From the NCBI RefSeq assembly GCF_000424285.1, contig NZ_AUJP01000008.1, forward strand, positions 62,001 through 126,000: a stretch of 64,000 nucleotides of DNA, in the 5' to 3' direction. How positions within the stretch are numbered: position 1 is the first letter of the stretch; each line of letters begins with the position of its first letter. Positions 35,468 through 44,957 of this stretch are shown one piece after another. Under the pieces are notes generated by a model. It searched no databases. It was not told where the DNA came from and saw only the letters and a list, made by a program, of their open reading frames with translations. This DNA comes from Butyrivibrio sp. MB2005 (GTDB lineage: Bacteria; Bacillota; Clostridia; Lachnospirales; Lachnospiraceae). The translations under genes were made by a program, and so were the position numbers.

Positions 35468-35833
35468 ATGGGGAAGAAAGATAAGTTGATTGCGGTAGCT
35501 CGATTTAATACTGAGCTTAATCGGTATTTGGATACTGATTATGATGCTTTTATTATTTTTCGCTCTAAGGGACTTCTTGCTCATCTGATTAAGAGACAAC
35601 ATTTTCAAGCTGCGAAATATTATGATTATTTGCCGGATATTATTACAAACCCGGATTATATAGGCTTAAATGGAAGTGTACTCGAGATGGTGAAATGCTA
35701 TAAGGACAACATTTTTATCACTATAAAACTTGATGTAAAGAAAAATAGGTATTATGTAGCCACAATGTTTGACATAAAGGAGGCAAAGCTTGATTCTTAC
35801 ATAAGGTCAGGAAGGCTCGTTAAAACCACTTGA
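35468..35833 (+). CDS. putative BECR-fold nuclease-like protein (PBECR type)
   Basis: A 121-aa protein. Its layout resembles the phage-associated Barnase/EndoU/ColicinE5-D/RelE (PBECR) nuclease domains: LLAHLIKRQHFQAAKYYDY, then LPDIITNPDYIG, a strand pair (VLEMVKCYKDNIFITIKLD) and a closing YYVATMFDIKEAKLDSYIRS. The conserved His in HLIKRQHF and the distal Arg/Lys are candidate catalytic residues, which is inference from recall. ATG 35468 follows GGGG by six bases and comes one base after the upstream stop, so translation is coupled. It could be a toxin; alternatively an inactive polyvalent-protein domain. Confidence 0.6.
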   Translation: MGKKDKLIAVARFNTELNRYLDTDYDAFIIFRSKGLLAHLIKRQHFQAAKYYDYLPDIITNPDYIGLNGSVLEMVKCYKDNIFITIKLDVKKNRYYVATMFDIKEAKLDSYIRSGRLVKTT

Positions 35834-36196
35834 CTACGCGAAATATCTGATGTTATACTCCGGATATAAGAACATTTGACGAGCAGGAAAGGCACCCTGC
35901 GCTCCCTAAGTGGAATCTGATATGATGGATACGCCGCCCATCCAAATGTTTTTATGTTTTCACAGCGGATAATGTCAAGATCCTGATTGATGCTGCTGCG
36001 TAAGAAAGAATTCTTTGGGAACGAGTTTTTACCGCGGATCATGTTACAGTGTGCGGGTTGCTCGTTCTTTTTCTTTGTTACTTTGGTTTGTACATTAGAA
36101 CACATGTCGAGACGGTTGTTCTTTTAAGTAGGGAAAAGGTCGATGGCTATGTTGATATAGCAATCACTTCATTTTATGTATAACATGTAGACCTCA
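35834..36196. other. non-coding island end with a long hairpin
   Basis: No credible gene. GAACGAG (36019-36025) pairs with CTCGTTC (36061-36067), with an inner CCGC/GCGG, followed by TTTTTCTTT: a plausible terminator for the island operon. The rest may be mobile-element debris; I could not identify a relaxase, integrase or attachment site in it. Confidence 0.5.
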
Positions 36197-37525
36197 TTAC
36201 GCTTTTCTCATCAGTACAAAATAAGTCACAGCCAGCATTATAAAGGCGCCAATCCATGCTGAGACTTCGGATACGGCTATTCCTCTAAAGGACATTCTGC
36301 CCAGGGTAAAACCGAATCCGAGGCGCAGTGCGACTTCGAGAAAGCCGGAAAACATGGGAACAACAGTATTTCCAAGTCCCTGCACGGCGTAGCGAAATAC
36401 AAAAAGCCAGCCAAGAGCGAAAAGGCTTATTCCGAGAATGGGCATGAATTCGCTGCAATATCCGATAGTGACAGGGTCGCTTAGCATAAGCCTTGAGATC
36501 AATCCGGGGATTATGATCTGAATAAGGGCTAAAGGAATGTTCACGATGATGGATAGAAAAAGACCCTGCCATACACCCTTTCGTATTCTGTCATATTTTC
36601 CGGCACCTTTGTTTTGACCGACAAAAGTAAGAATGGCAAGACCCACGGAGATTCCGAACTGTTCAAACAGTCCCGCGAACTTCATACAGACAGAATAAGC
36701 TGCTACGTAGGCACTTCCCATGATGTTTACGAAATACTGTAGGATCATTCCACCTGCAGCAGTTACAGAATTCATAAATGCGACAGGAAGGCCTATTTTC
36801 AAAAGCTCAACACACAGGCCAGACTGCGGCAAAACAAAGAATCCCTTACCTGCTTTATCCTCGTCTGTCAGAACAGGAACCTTACTAAGGCCAATACGGC
36901 AGTATATATATGAGACAGCTTGAGCTATGACAGTGGCTATGGCAGCGCCTACAACTCCGAAATGAAAACCTATCACAAGCAAAATATCCAGAAGGATATT
37001 CGTTATGGATGAGATTATCATTGCTGTAAGAGGAGTCTTGCTGTCCCCAAGAGACTGAAGTATGGTAATCGCAAGATTGTTCAGCACAGTTACAATTATT
37101 CCCATCAAAATAACTGAAAAATAGCTATAGGCATCATCAAAAATATCTGAAGGTGTCTTTAGAAAAATGAGCATACTCTTTAGTGCCATTAGGCACAGTA
37201 TTGTAAATACAATGCTCATGGCAGAGCTGATAAACTGCGCAGCCAGTATATATTCGCGAAGAAGCTTATGGTCACCTTTGCCAAATGACTGAGAAAAGCT
37301 GATTCCAAACCCTCTTGTAAGGCCGACAACAAATCCCAATATGAGAAAATTCAAGGTTCCAGAAGCGCCTACAGCTGCAAGGGCATTGTCTCCGATACCT
37401 TTTCCTACAATTATGCTATCCACCAGGCTGTAGACCTGCTGGAAAAGATTTCCAAAAAGAAGTGGCAGGAAAAACAGTACTATCTGCCTCATACTGTTTC
37501 CTGAAGTCATATTATTAGTTTTCAA
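36197..37525 (-). CDS. MATE-family efflux transporter
   Basis: A cation-coupled multidrug or metabolite exporter with about 12 membrane helices. It has the DinF/NorM-type N-terminal segment (FFLPLLFGNLFQQVYSLVDS, then IIVGKGIG). I place the start at TTG 37525 (reading KTNNMTSGNSM), which has AAAAGG upstream. An earlier in-frame TTG at 37561 adds a Lys-rich stretch without a site, and an ATG at 37510 is also possible. Length from 37525 is 442 aa, normal for the family. It is divergent from a second MATE gene. Confidence 0.9.
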   Translation of the reverse strand: MKTNNMTSGNSMRQIVLFFLPLLFGNLFQQVYSLVDSIIVGKGIGDNALAAVGASGTLNFLILGFVVGLTRGFGISFSQSFGKGDHKLLREYILAAQFISSAMSIVFTILCLMALKSMLIFLKTPSDIFDDAYSYFSVILMGIIVTVLNNLAITILQSLGDSKTPLTAMIISSITNILLDILLVIGFHFGVVGAAIATVIAQAVSYIYCRIGLSKVPVLTDEDKAGKGFFVLPQSGLCVELLKIGLPVAFMNSVTAAGGMILQYFVNIMGSAYVAAYSVCMKFAGLFEQFGISVGLAILTFVGQNKGAGKYDRIRKGVWQGLFLSIIVNIPLALIQIIIPGLISRLMLSDPVTIGYCSEFMPILGISLFALGWLFVFRYAVQGLGNTVVPMFSGFLEVALRLGFGFTLGRMSFRGIAVSEVSAWIGAFIMLAVTYFVLMRKA

Positions 37526-37836
37526 AGTTTTATTCCTTTTGCTTTTAGTTTCTTTTGACAAGCTTATATTCTATATTGATGTTAAAAAGTATTCAACCGC
37601 GTTTTTGCTATTGCGAATTATTATTTTTTGTTCCATATTAAATTTAGCAAAACTTAAACAGGCAAAACTTGAAGGGAGAAGGATTATTTGTTGGGGCTTT
37701 GCCGGGGGTTATGACAATTTTGTCCGGAATGTCAAATGAAGCTCAGATGGAAGATAACCTTGAAACCTTCAAAAATTTTGAGCTCATGGCTGATGAAAGA
37801 AGCAGCGGAAATATTAGATAAATAAGTGATGATAAA

Positions 37837-39213
37837 ATGAGTGAAACTTTAGCGGCCATAAGAAATGGCCAGAAATTAACAACCAGGCAGGAGGCTGCGC
37901 TGATATTAAAACTCAGTCTTCCTGCCATTCTTGCGCAGATATCTTCTATAATCATGCAGTACATTGATGCTTCCATGGTAGGACACCTTGGAGCCAATGC
38001 ATCTGCAGCTATAGGACTGGTTTCCAGCACCACCTGGCTTGTGGGAGGAATAATCACAGCAGCGGCCATGGGCTTTTCTGTATGCGTTGCCCACAGGATA
38101 GGTGCTAAGGATGAAGCCGGTGCCAGAGTAATAGTAAAATGGGGGCTTGTGTGCTCCCTTATTTTCAGTATCGTAATTATGGCTGTAGGCGTCCTGGTAA
38201 GCGGATACCTTCCCACATGGATGGGCGGCGACATCGCCATAAGAAAGGATGCATCAAGCTATTTTCTGATATATGCTCTCTCAATTCCTGCAAGAGAGCT
38301 TCTTTTCGCATCTCAGGGTATGATACAGTCCAGCGGAAATATTCGCGTTCCCAGCATTTTGAATGTGGTAATGTGCGCGTTGGACGTTGTTTTTAATGCG
38401 ATTTTCATTCCCAGGCTTGGAGTTACCGGAGCAGCCCTTGGTACGGCGCTATCCTTTGTGATAATTGCGGCGGTAATGCTCTATATACTTCTTGTAAAGT
38501 CACCTGCGCTCCACCTTACCGGCAGAAAAGAAAAAGATACGGCAGGTTTTATGGGATTTGCAGAAAGAGAGCTCCCGGCTTCTCTTAAGATTGCCATACC
38601 TGTTGCCATAGACAACATCATAATGGGCTTTGCATACGTTGCATTTACAAGAATAGTATCACCCTTTGGAACCGTGTCCGTTGCTGCCAATTCATTCTCT
38701 ATTACAGCAGAAGGTCTTTGCTATATGCCGGGATTTGGTATCGGCGTAGCTGCCACAACAATCGTTGGTCAGTGCATCGGTGCCAGAAGAAAAGAACTGG
38801 CTAAAAGACTTGGCTGGATGGCAGTTGTTCTTGGAATGCTTATAATGGGAGCAAGCGCAGTTCTCATGTGGTTGTTCGCACCTTTCATGATAGGAATCCT
38901 TACACCTGATGCAGAGATTAGAAGAATGGGCACGCAGGTCCTTAGAATAGAAGCCTTTGCTGAGCCTCTTTACGGCGCATCGATTGTTGCTGCCGGAGTG
39001 TTCAGAGGCGCGGGAGAGACTCTTCTTTCAAGTGTTCTTAATCTTGTAAGCGTGTGGGCTGTCAGAATTCCTCTTGCATATTTTCTTGGTGCAAGATATG
39101 GATTAAAGGGCGCCTGGATTGCCATGTGCACTGAGCTTTGCGTAAGAGGAACACTGTTCCTTATTCGTCTTGCCCTTTGGAATACAAAGAAAACTGATGT
39201 CGCCACACACTAA
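37837..39213 (+). CDS. second MATE-family efflux transporter
   Basis: A 458-aa MATE exporter with about 12 membrane helices (LSLPAILAQISSIIMQYIDA, VGHLGANASAAIGL; the second half begins near LKIAIPVAIDNIIM). It is divergent enough from the neighbouring MATE to be an independent subfamily, not a recent duplicate. Ribosome site is weak. A near-perfect hairpin spans its stop codon (about 39190-39231). Substrate unknown. Confidence 0.92.
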   Translation: MSETLAAIRNGQKLTTRQEAALILKLSLPAILAQISSIIMQYIDASMVGHLGANASAAIGLVSSTTWLVGGIITAAAMGFSVCVAHRIGAKDEAGARVIVKWGLVCSLIFSIVIMAVGVLVSGYLPTWMGGDIAIRKDASSYFLIYALSIPARELLFASQGMIQSSGNIRVPSILNVVMCALDVVFNAIFIPRLGVTGAALGTALSFVIIAAVMLYILLVKSPALHLTGRKEKDTAGFMGFAERELPASLKIAIPVAIDNIIMGFAYVAFTRIVSPFGTVSVAANSFSITAEGLCYMPGFGIGVAATTIVGQCIGARRKELAKRLGWMAVVLGMLIMGASAVLMWLFAPFMIGILTPDAEIRRMGTQVLRIEAFAEPLYGASIVAAGVFRGAGETLLSSVLNLVSVWAVRIPLAYFLGARYGLKGAWIAMCTELCVRGTLFLIRLALWNTKKTDVATH

Positions 39214-39273
39214 TTTGTGCGGCATCAGTTCAAACAGTAAACAAACCTCTCAAAATCTGCTAAAATTCTGAGT

Positions 39274-40365
39274 ATGAGTACACATACATCTTCCGAAAAA
39301 TCGAATAAGAAAATGCATGGGCACAATTTTCTGCTGTTTACGACTGTGCTTTTTACCATAGCTACGCTGGTGGTAGGAGCACTTGTTTTTCGTTTTTATA
39401 TGGAAGACTTCAGAAAATCCGGCGAAGTAAACGAATATGACAAATACTATGTCATGATCACCGATAGCTACAAGGCGGATTTCTGGCAGTCAGTATATAA
39501 GGGTGCCTTTGAAGCTGCAAAGGAGCAGAACACCTATATAGATCTTCTTGGTGAGAATCTTGATCGTCAGTACAGCTGCGAGGAGCTTATGAAAATTGCC
39601 ATCGCGTCTAAAGTTGACGGGATCATCGTTTATGCCAATGAATCGGATGAGATGACTAACCTAATTAACGAAGCCACACAGGAGGGGATTCCGGTTGTAA
39701 CCCTGTACGGAGATAATACCCACTCAGGAAGAATAAGCTTTGTGGGTGTCGGAAGTTATAACATCGGACGTGAGTACGGCAGACAGGTTTTCAACATCAT
39801 CAAGGAAAAACGCCGCGAGGACTTCAAAGACTCTGAGAAAATGAAACAGAGAAAGAGCATGGAGGTAACCGTGCTCGTTAATACCGACGCTCAGGACAGC
39901 GGTCAGAACATCATCATTTCTGCGCTACAGGAAACTCTTAGCCAGGAAAATGCCACGAATTCCGAGTTCAACATCTCGGTTGTGCCTGTTGATAATAAAA
40001 ATGCCTTCTCGGTTGAGGAATCCATCAGAGATATTTTCCTTAATGAAAAAATCCCTGACGTGATCATCTGCCTTAATGAGCTGAACACTGTCTGTGCTTA
40101 TCAGGCGGTAGTTGATTTTAATAAAGTTGGAGATGTCAGCATCCTTGGATATTATGACTCTGAATCAATCGTAAGTGCCATAGATAAGGGCATAGTTTAT
40201 GCCACTATTTCAATTGATACGGCGCAGATGGGCCAGTACTGCGTGGAAGCCCTTAGTGACTACCATGAATTTGGTACCACCAGCCAGTATTTTACAGCGG
40301 ATGTAACACTTATTAATGGCAGCAATGTGGCTGATTTCCTGAAAAAGGAGGAGATAGATGAATAG
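39274..40365 (+). CDS. membrane-anchored sugar-binding sensor protein (XylFII-like)
   Basis: A 363-aa periplasmic-binding-protein-like (Peripla_BP_4) receptor held by one N-terminal membrane helix (about 20-42) with no lipobox. The binding domain (about 55-355) begins YYVMITDSYKADFWQSVYKG. It overlaps the kinase gene by eight bases. The set of anchored sugar receptor, LytS-like kinase and YesN-like regulator matches the XylFII-LytS/YesN three-component system described for xylose sensing in Clostridium. It probably presents bound sugar to the kinase outside the membrane. The exact sugar is not known. Confidence 0.82.
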   Translation: MSTHTSSEKSNKKMHGHNFLLFTTVLFTIATLVVGALVFRFYMEDFRKSGEVNEYDKYYVMITDSYKADFWQSVYKGAFEAAKEQNTYIDLLGENLDRQYSCEELMKIAIASKVDGIIVYANESDEMTNLINEATQEGIPVVTLYGDNTHSGRISFVGVGSYNIGREYGRQVFNIIKEKRREDFKDSEKMKQRKSMEVTVLVNTDAQDSGQNIIISALQETLSQENATNSEFNISVVPVDNKNAFSVEESIRDIFLNEKIPDVIICLNELNTVCAYQAVVDFNKVGDVSILGYYDSESIVSAIDKGIVYATISIDTAQMGQYCVEALSDYHEFGTTSQYFTADVTLINGSNVADFLKKEEIDE

Positions 40366-41836
40366 ATTCTTTAACCTCCCTCTTCAGAAAAAAATCGTAG
40401 GCATCTACATGGGTGCCAATATACTAATTTTCATAGTTAATATTTTCCTGATTTTCGGAATCAACATCATGGCACAGGAAATGGAGATGGTTTATCACGA
40501 CAACAGACAGCTTAATGCCCTCTCTGAGGCTATAGCGGACGTTCAGGATTCCATGACCGTTTACCTTAGCTCCAAGACCACTGATTCCCTGGAAAACTAC
40601 TATAACAGTGCGCAGAAATTCCAGAATCTGTCGGAAGCCATAGGCGTTCAGGTTACGGATGAGTCCTTTAGCCGCATGAGACGTAATATCAAGTACATGT
40701 CAGAGAATTACTTAAGCGAAGTATCTCTCACAATTGAAGCCAAGCGCGGACGAAATGTAGAAAAATACAGAAACCACTACGAGAAGTCAACTGAGCTTTA
40801 TGACTACATAAATGCCTATATCTCAAGTCTTAATATTGAGCAGTTTGTCAGTAACTCAGAGCACTACACAGAGCTGGCAAGCGCATTCAGAACCTTCGAG
40901 CTGGTCAGCGTGGCTGTTCTTACTCTCGTTATGATAGGAAACATCATAAGCATCATAATCATCGTAGGCATGCTCATAAGGCCGCTTAAGGACCTCGCAG
41001 ATTCTGCGGATGAAGTCGCAACAGGTAACTTTGATACAGACCTTCCCGAGCCCCTCTACCATGACGAGATCGGTATAGTTATCGGTGCCTTCAACAAGAT
41101 GGTGGTCAGCATCAAGGAGTACATTGTACGACTCAGGGAAAGTATGGAAAAAGAGCGTGACCTCCAGGAAAAAGAGCTTATGATGGAGACACACCTTAAG
41201 GATGCTCAGCTAAAATATCTGCAGGCGCAGATCAATCCACACTTCCTTTTCAACACATTAAATGCAGGAGCTCAGCTTGCCATGATGGAGGGTGCGGACA
41301 AGACCTATGAGTATGTCCAGACTGTGGCTGACTTTTTCAGATACAATGTTAAAAATCAGGAGACGGAGGTTACCATAAAAGAGGAAGTAACCCTCGTTGA
41401 TAACTACATCCAGATCCTTAACGTCCGTTTTTCAGGGGACATAAAATATGAAAAACAGGTGGATAAGCGCCTTCTTAAGACTGCGATGCCCTCTATGACA
41501 CTGCAGCCTATTGTTGAAAATGCAGTAAATCACGGCATCAGAGAGATGGGTGATAAAGGTGTTATTAAGCTCAAGGTCTACAGAGAGGACAGCAATGTCT
41601 GCATCAGTATCGGCGATAACGGAAAAGGCATAAGCCAGGAGGATATCGACAAGATCCTTGGCGGAAGCTTTGCCCACAAGGAGGAGCAGTATGAGCACAA
41701 CGGAATCGGAATGGACAACGTTATCTCGCGGCTCAGACTGTTTTCGGAAAGGCCGGATGTTGTGGACATAAAGAGCGAAGGCCCGGGAAAAGGGTGCGAA
41801 GTCATTATCAGACTGCCGCTTCCTGCTGATGAGTGA
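40358..41836 (+). CDS. YesM/LytS-type sensor histidine kinase
   Basis: A 492-aa kinase with two membrane segments (about 13-37 and 180-206), an extracytoplasmic helical sensor between them, HAMP (about 205-260), the His_kinase domain with phospho-acceptor His in QINPHFLFN (about 290), and HATPase_c (NAVNHGIREMG, DNGKGI, GIGMDNV). This is the group that pairs with AraC-type response regulators. It follows a sugar receptor and precedes a YesN-like regulator in the same orientation. Confidence 0.95.
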   Translation: MNRFFNLPLQKKIVGIYMGANILIFIVNIFLIFGINIMAQEMEMVYHDNRQLNALSEAIADVQDSMTVYLSSKTTDSLENYYNSAQKFQNLSEAIGVQVTDESFSRMRRNIKYMSENYLSEVSLTIEAKRGRNVEKYRNHYEKSTELYDYINAYISSLNIEQFVSNSEHYTELASAFRTFELVSVAVLTLVMIGNIISIIIIVGMLIRPLKDLADSADEVATGNFDTDLPEPLYHDEIGIVIGAFNKMVVSIKEYIVRLRESMEKERDLQEKELMMETHLKDAQLKYLQAQINPHFLFNTLNAGAQLAMMEGADKTYEYVQTVADFFRYNVKNQETEVTIKEEVTLVDNYIQILNVRFSGDIKYEKQVDKRLLKTAMPSMTLQPIVENAVNHGIREMGDKGVIKLKVYREDSNVCISIGDNGKGISQEDIDKILGGSFAHKEEQYEHNGIGMDNVISRLRLFSERPDVVDIKSEGPGKGCEVIIRLPLPADE

Positions 41837-41910
41837 TCTTGATCAATACATCTGCCGGAGTATTGGGATATTCAAAACAGAATTATCTTTTAAGAAAAGA
41901 GGAGTAAGCC

Positions 41911-43512
41911 ATGTATCGAATCATGCTTGCGGATGATGAAGGAATCGTAATTGATTCTCTGAAATTCATAATAGAGAAAGAATTTGGTGATACCTGCCAG
42001 GTGGAGTTTGCCAAAACAGGAAGAAGCGTAATAGAACTGGCAGAGCGCTTCAGGCCTGACATCGCCATCATGGATATCCACATGCCCGGTATAAATGGTA
42101 TCGATGCCATGAAAGAGATAAAGCAGTTTTCAGCGAATACTGTTTTCATAGTAATGTCCGCCTATGACAAATTTGACTATGCAAAAGAAGCTATAAAGCT
42201 CGGGGTTCTCGAATATATCAATAAGCCTATGGATCGCATGAAGATCATAACAGTTATCAAAAAGGCCATGGTGCAGATCGACTCGGAGAGAGAAAAGCGC
42301 AGTAACGAGCTTCTTATTAAGGAAAAGCTTGAGACAGTAGAGCCCATAATAGAGAACGGACTTATCTACGACATCCTTTTAAAGGAACAGTTTGAAGAGG
42401 ATGTCGACAGCTACAGAACAATCCTTGGAATTGAGGAAAATTATGGATATATGCTGGCTATCGTAAGCGGTGATACCCAGGAAGGAAATCACATGACCAA
42501 CGCAGTCGGAAGCTCAGTTAAAATTTCCGGAAAATACCAGGAGATAAGAGAAGCCGTAAAGGAATTTTTTGACTGCAAGATCGGTAACGTAATGGCTAAT
42601 AAGATTGCGGTTCTTATCCCTTATGAAAAGACAAAAATGGAGCTTGATGAGAGAAGTGCCCTCATCGAGAGAACAAGGGACCTTGTAAGATTCCTTGGGA
42701 AAAAGACTGACGTAAACTTCCGTATTGGAATTGGCGGGGTTAAACCTTTAAGGGAGCTTGGCGATTCCTACAGAGATGCGCTTAATGCACTCATTGCCAC
42801 AACAGGAGGAGTGGCCCATGCAGACGATCTGCCACTTAGTCCTGCCTACGAGGAGGATTATCCAAGCGACCTTGAAAAGCCATTGTTTGAGGCTGTTGGA
42901 AAGGGAGATGTGAACAGTGCTCTCACCATAGCCAATAAATACTCAGACTGGATGGTTAAGATGGCGGAAGAAGGCGACATCATGGCCATGAGGCTGAAGG
43001 TCCTGGAGTTTTCACTTTACGCAGAGCACATTATGTACAAAAGCGGAGGCCAGACCTACAGATATTCATCCAGAAACAGCTACCTTCCTGAGATAATGGA
43101 CCTTGATACACCGGAAGCTCTAAGGGAGTGGTTTTTAGGAAAGATTACATCTGCCTGCCACGACATAGCCAACAGGCGCGAGGAGAAATCCACAGATATC
43201 ATCAAGACAGCCAAGCGCTACATAGAAGAGAAGTACGCAAGTGACATATCTCTTGATGACGTATCCAAGGTAGTCAACATCTCTCCCTACTATTTCAGTA
43301 AGATATTTAAGGAAGACAGCGGAGTAAGCTTTATTGAATATCTCACCAACATACGCATGGATAAGGCAAAGGAGCTCCTTAAAAACTCAGACTACTCCAT
43401 GAAGGAAATCTGCTCCATGTGCGGTTACACCGACCCCAACTACTTCAGCAGAAGCTTTAAGAAAAATGTGGGAGTCACACCTACAGAGTACAAAGAGAAT
43501 CCAATAGCATAG
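41911..43512 (+). CDS. YesN-type response regulator, receiver plus AraC output
   Basis: A 533-aa regulator. The N-terminal receiver (1 to about 120) has Asp about 55 in AIMDIHMPG and Lys in INKPMDR; a middle region (130-420) has an AraC-type sensory look; two AraC helix-turn-helix units are at the C-terminus (ISLDDVSKVVNISPYYFSKI and YSMKEICSMCGYTDPNYFSR). It probably activates the downstream sugar-uptake genes when the receptor/kinase pair detects sugar. AGGAG precedes ATG 41911. Confidence 0.95.
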   Translation: MYRIMLADDEGIVIDSLKFIIEKEFGDTCQVEFAKTGRSVIELAERFRPDIAIMDIHMPGINGIDAMKEIKQFSANTVFIVMSAYDKFDYAKEAIKLGVLEYINKPMDRMKIITVIKKAMVQIDSEREKRSNELLIKEKLETVEPIIENGLIYDILLKEQFEEDVDSYRTILGIEENYGYMLAIVSGDTQEGNHMTNAVGSSVKISGKYQEIREAVKEFFDCKIGNVMANKIAVLIPYEKTKMELDERSALIERTRDLVRFLGKKTDVNFRIGIGGVKPLRELGDSYRDALNALIATTGGVAHADDLPLSPAYEEDYPSDLEKPLFEAVGKGDVNSALTIANKYSDWMVKMAEEGDIMAMRLKVLEFSLYAEHIMYKSGGQTYRYSSRNSYLPEIMDLDTPEALREWFLGKITSACHDIANRREEKSTDIIKTAKRYIEEKYASDISLDDVSKVVNISPYYFSKIFKEDSGVSFIEYLTNIRMDKAKELLKNSDYSMKEICSMCGYTDPNYFSRSFKKNVGVTPTEYKENPIA

Positions 43513-43597
43513 AATCCTGTTTTTCTCAGAAAGACGGAAAACTATAAATTTGCGGATTCCTATCTTATATTAAAAAAATCCGGGACGGACTTAAACG

Positions 43598-44701
43598 ATG
43601 AAGCATTTTTACAAAAAAATACTAAAGAGATTTGCATCATGCCTTGTTATTGCCGCACTTGCAGCATGCAGCTTATCCGGCTGTAATCAGGAGAGCAGTA
43701 GCAGCAAAAAGGAGAGCGAGACAGAAGAGAAAAAAATCCAGATCGGAATGTGCTTTGATTCCTTCGTAATCGAGAGATGGCAAAGGGACAGAGACGTCTT
43801 TGTGTCAATGGCAAAGGAGCTTGGAGCAGAGGTAAATATCCAGATTGCCGGCGGTGATGTGGATGAGCAAAAAAAGCAGATTGATTACTTCATTAAAAAG
43901 GGAATGGACGTAATCGTAATAGTTGCCATAGATTCAATTCATATGAAGGATGCGGTAAAAAAGGCGCAGGACGCAGGTATCAAGGTCATAGCCTATGACA
44001 GAATGATCGCTGATGCAGGAACTGATCTGTATATATCCTTTGATAACGAAATGGTCGGCGAGCTCATGGGACAGGCTCTTGTGGATGCAGGTCTTACAGA
44101 CAAAAAGGTAGTCATGATCTGCGGATCACCCAATGATACCAACGTTCCAATGGTTGAAACAGGCTTTGAAGCAGTCATGGAGGAAGCCGGCAACGAGATC
44201 ATCGATAAAACCTATGCAGATGGCTGGAAGGCAGAGCTTGCCGGTGATTATGTCTACAATAATATAAGTACCATAATCAGATGTGATGCCATAATGTGCG
44301 GCAATGATGATCTTGCAAGCCACACCCTCAGGGCACTTTCAGAGAAAAGACTTGCAGGCAGAAAGCTTGTAGTCGGACAGGATGCAGACCTTGAGGCCTG
44401 CCAGAGGATCGTAGAAGGAACGCAGCTGATGACAGTGTATAAACCTATCGAGAAGCTTGCCCAGACAGCAGCGGTTTGCGCAGTTAAACTGGCAAACGGA
44501 GAGGCGCTTGACGCGGAAAGTCTTGAGAGCGATGGAACAGAATTATCTACCATAAACGATGGAAGCAATACGATTCCATATTTGAAGATACAGCCTGTAA
44601 GCGTAACTGCAGACAATATCAATGATGTAATAATCAAGAGCGGATTCCATCTAAAAGAGGATGTTTACTTAAACGTTCCCGGAAAAATGCCTGAAAACTA
44701 A
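43598..44701 (+). CDS. sugar-binding lipoprotein, XylF-like
   Basis: A 367-aa CUT2-type solute-binding lipoprotein. The signal peptide ends at a lipobox (LSGC, Cys about 28), followed by a Ser/Lys/Glu linker. The Peripla_BP_4 domain includes QIGMCFDSFVIERWQRDRD and VIAYDRMI, resembling xylose-binding XylF. It lies between the regulator and the main transporter operon, separated from the latter by a terminator. It may feed the same permease or act as a second sensor. Confidence 0.88.
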   Translation: MKHFYKKILKRFASCLVIAALAACSLSGCNQESSSSKKESETEEKKIQIGMCFDSFVIERWQRDRDVFVSMAKELGAEVNIQIAGGDVDEQKKQIDYFIKKGMDVIVIVAIDSIHMKDAVKKAQDAGIKVIAYDRMIADAGTDLYISFDNEMVGELMGQALVDAGLTDKKVVMICGSPNDTNVPMVETGFEAVMEEAGNEIIDKTYADGWKAELAGDYVYNNISTIIRCDAIMCGNDDLASHTLRALSEKRLAGRKLVVGQDADLEACQRIVEGTQLMTVYKPIEKLAQTAAVCAVKLANGEALDAESLESDGTELSTINDGSNTIPYLKIQPVSVTADNINDVIIKSGFHLKEDVYLNVPGKMPEN

Positions 44702-44774
44702 ATAAATCCAGTGATCATGCGGCCTTTACCCATTTGGGCCAAACGTAAAAACGTTAAACATAGCACATTTTTAT

Positions 44775-44826
44775 AAAAAATCGATTGTTTATAGCAAAAA
44801 AATGCTAGCACAATCGATTTTTTATT
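44775..44826 (+). terminator. intrinsic terminator before the main sugar-binding gene
   Basis: AAAAAATCGATTGT (from 44775) pairs with ACAATCGATTTTTT, with an inner TAGCA/TGCTA. It ends the regulator/lipoprotein transcript. The next gene therefore needs its own promoter in 44827-44957; I see TATGAT at 44878-44883 but no clear -35. Confidence 0.85.
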
Positions 44827-44957
44827 TCACTCCATGATAAAAATTTGAAGAATGTCGTAAATTATTCCTAATGCTTTTATGATAGATTGTTTACTGTAAG
44901 GAACGGAAAACAAATTCCGTAAAATTTTTCATAATTTCTCATAGGGAGGGAAACAAA

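Noticed and set aside
35797-36105. 102-codon minus-strand frame antisense to the island end
   Set aside because: No ribosome site, biased composition, overlaps the end of the BECR-like gene, and runs through the terminator hairpin.
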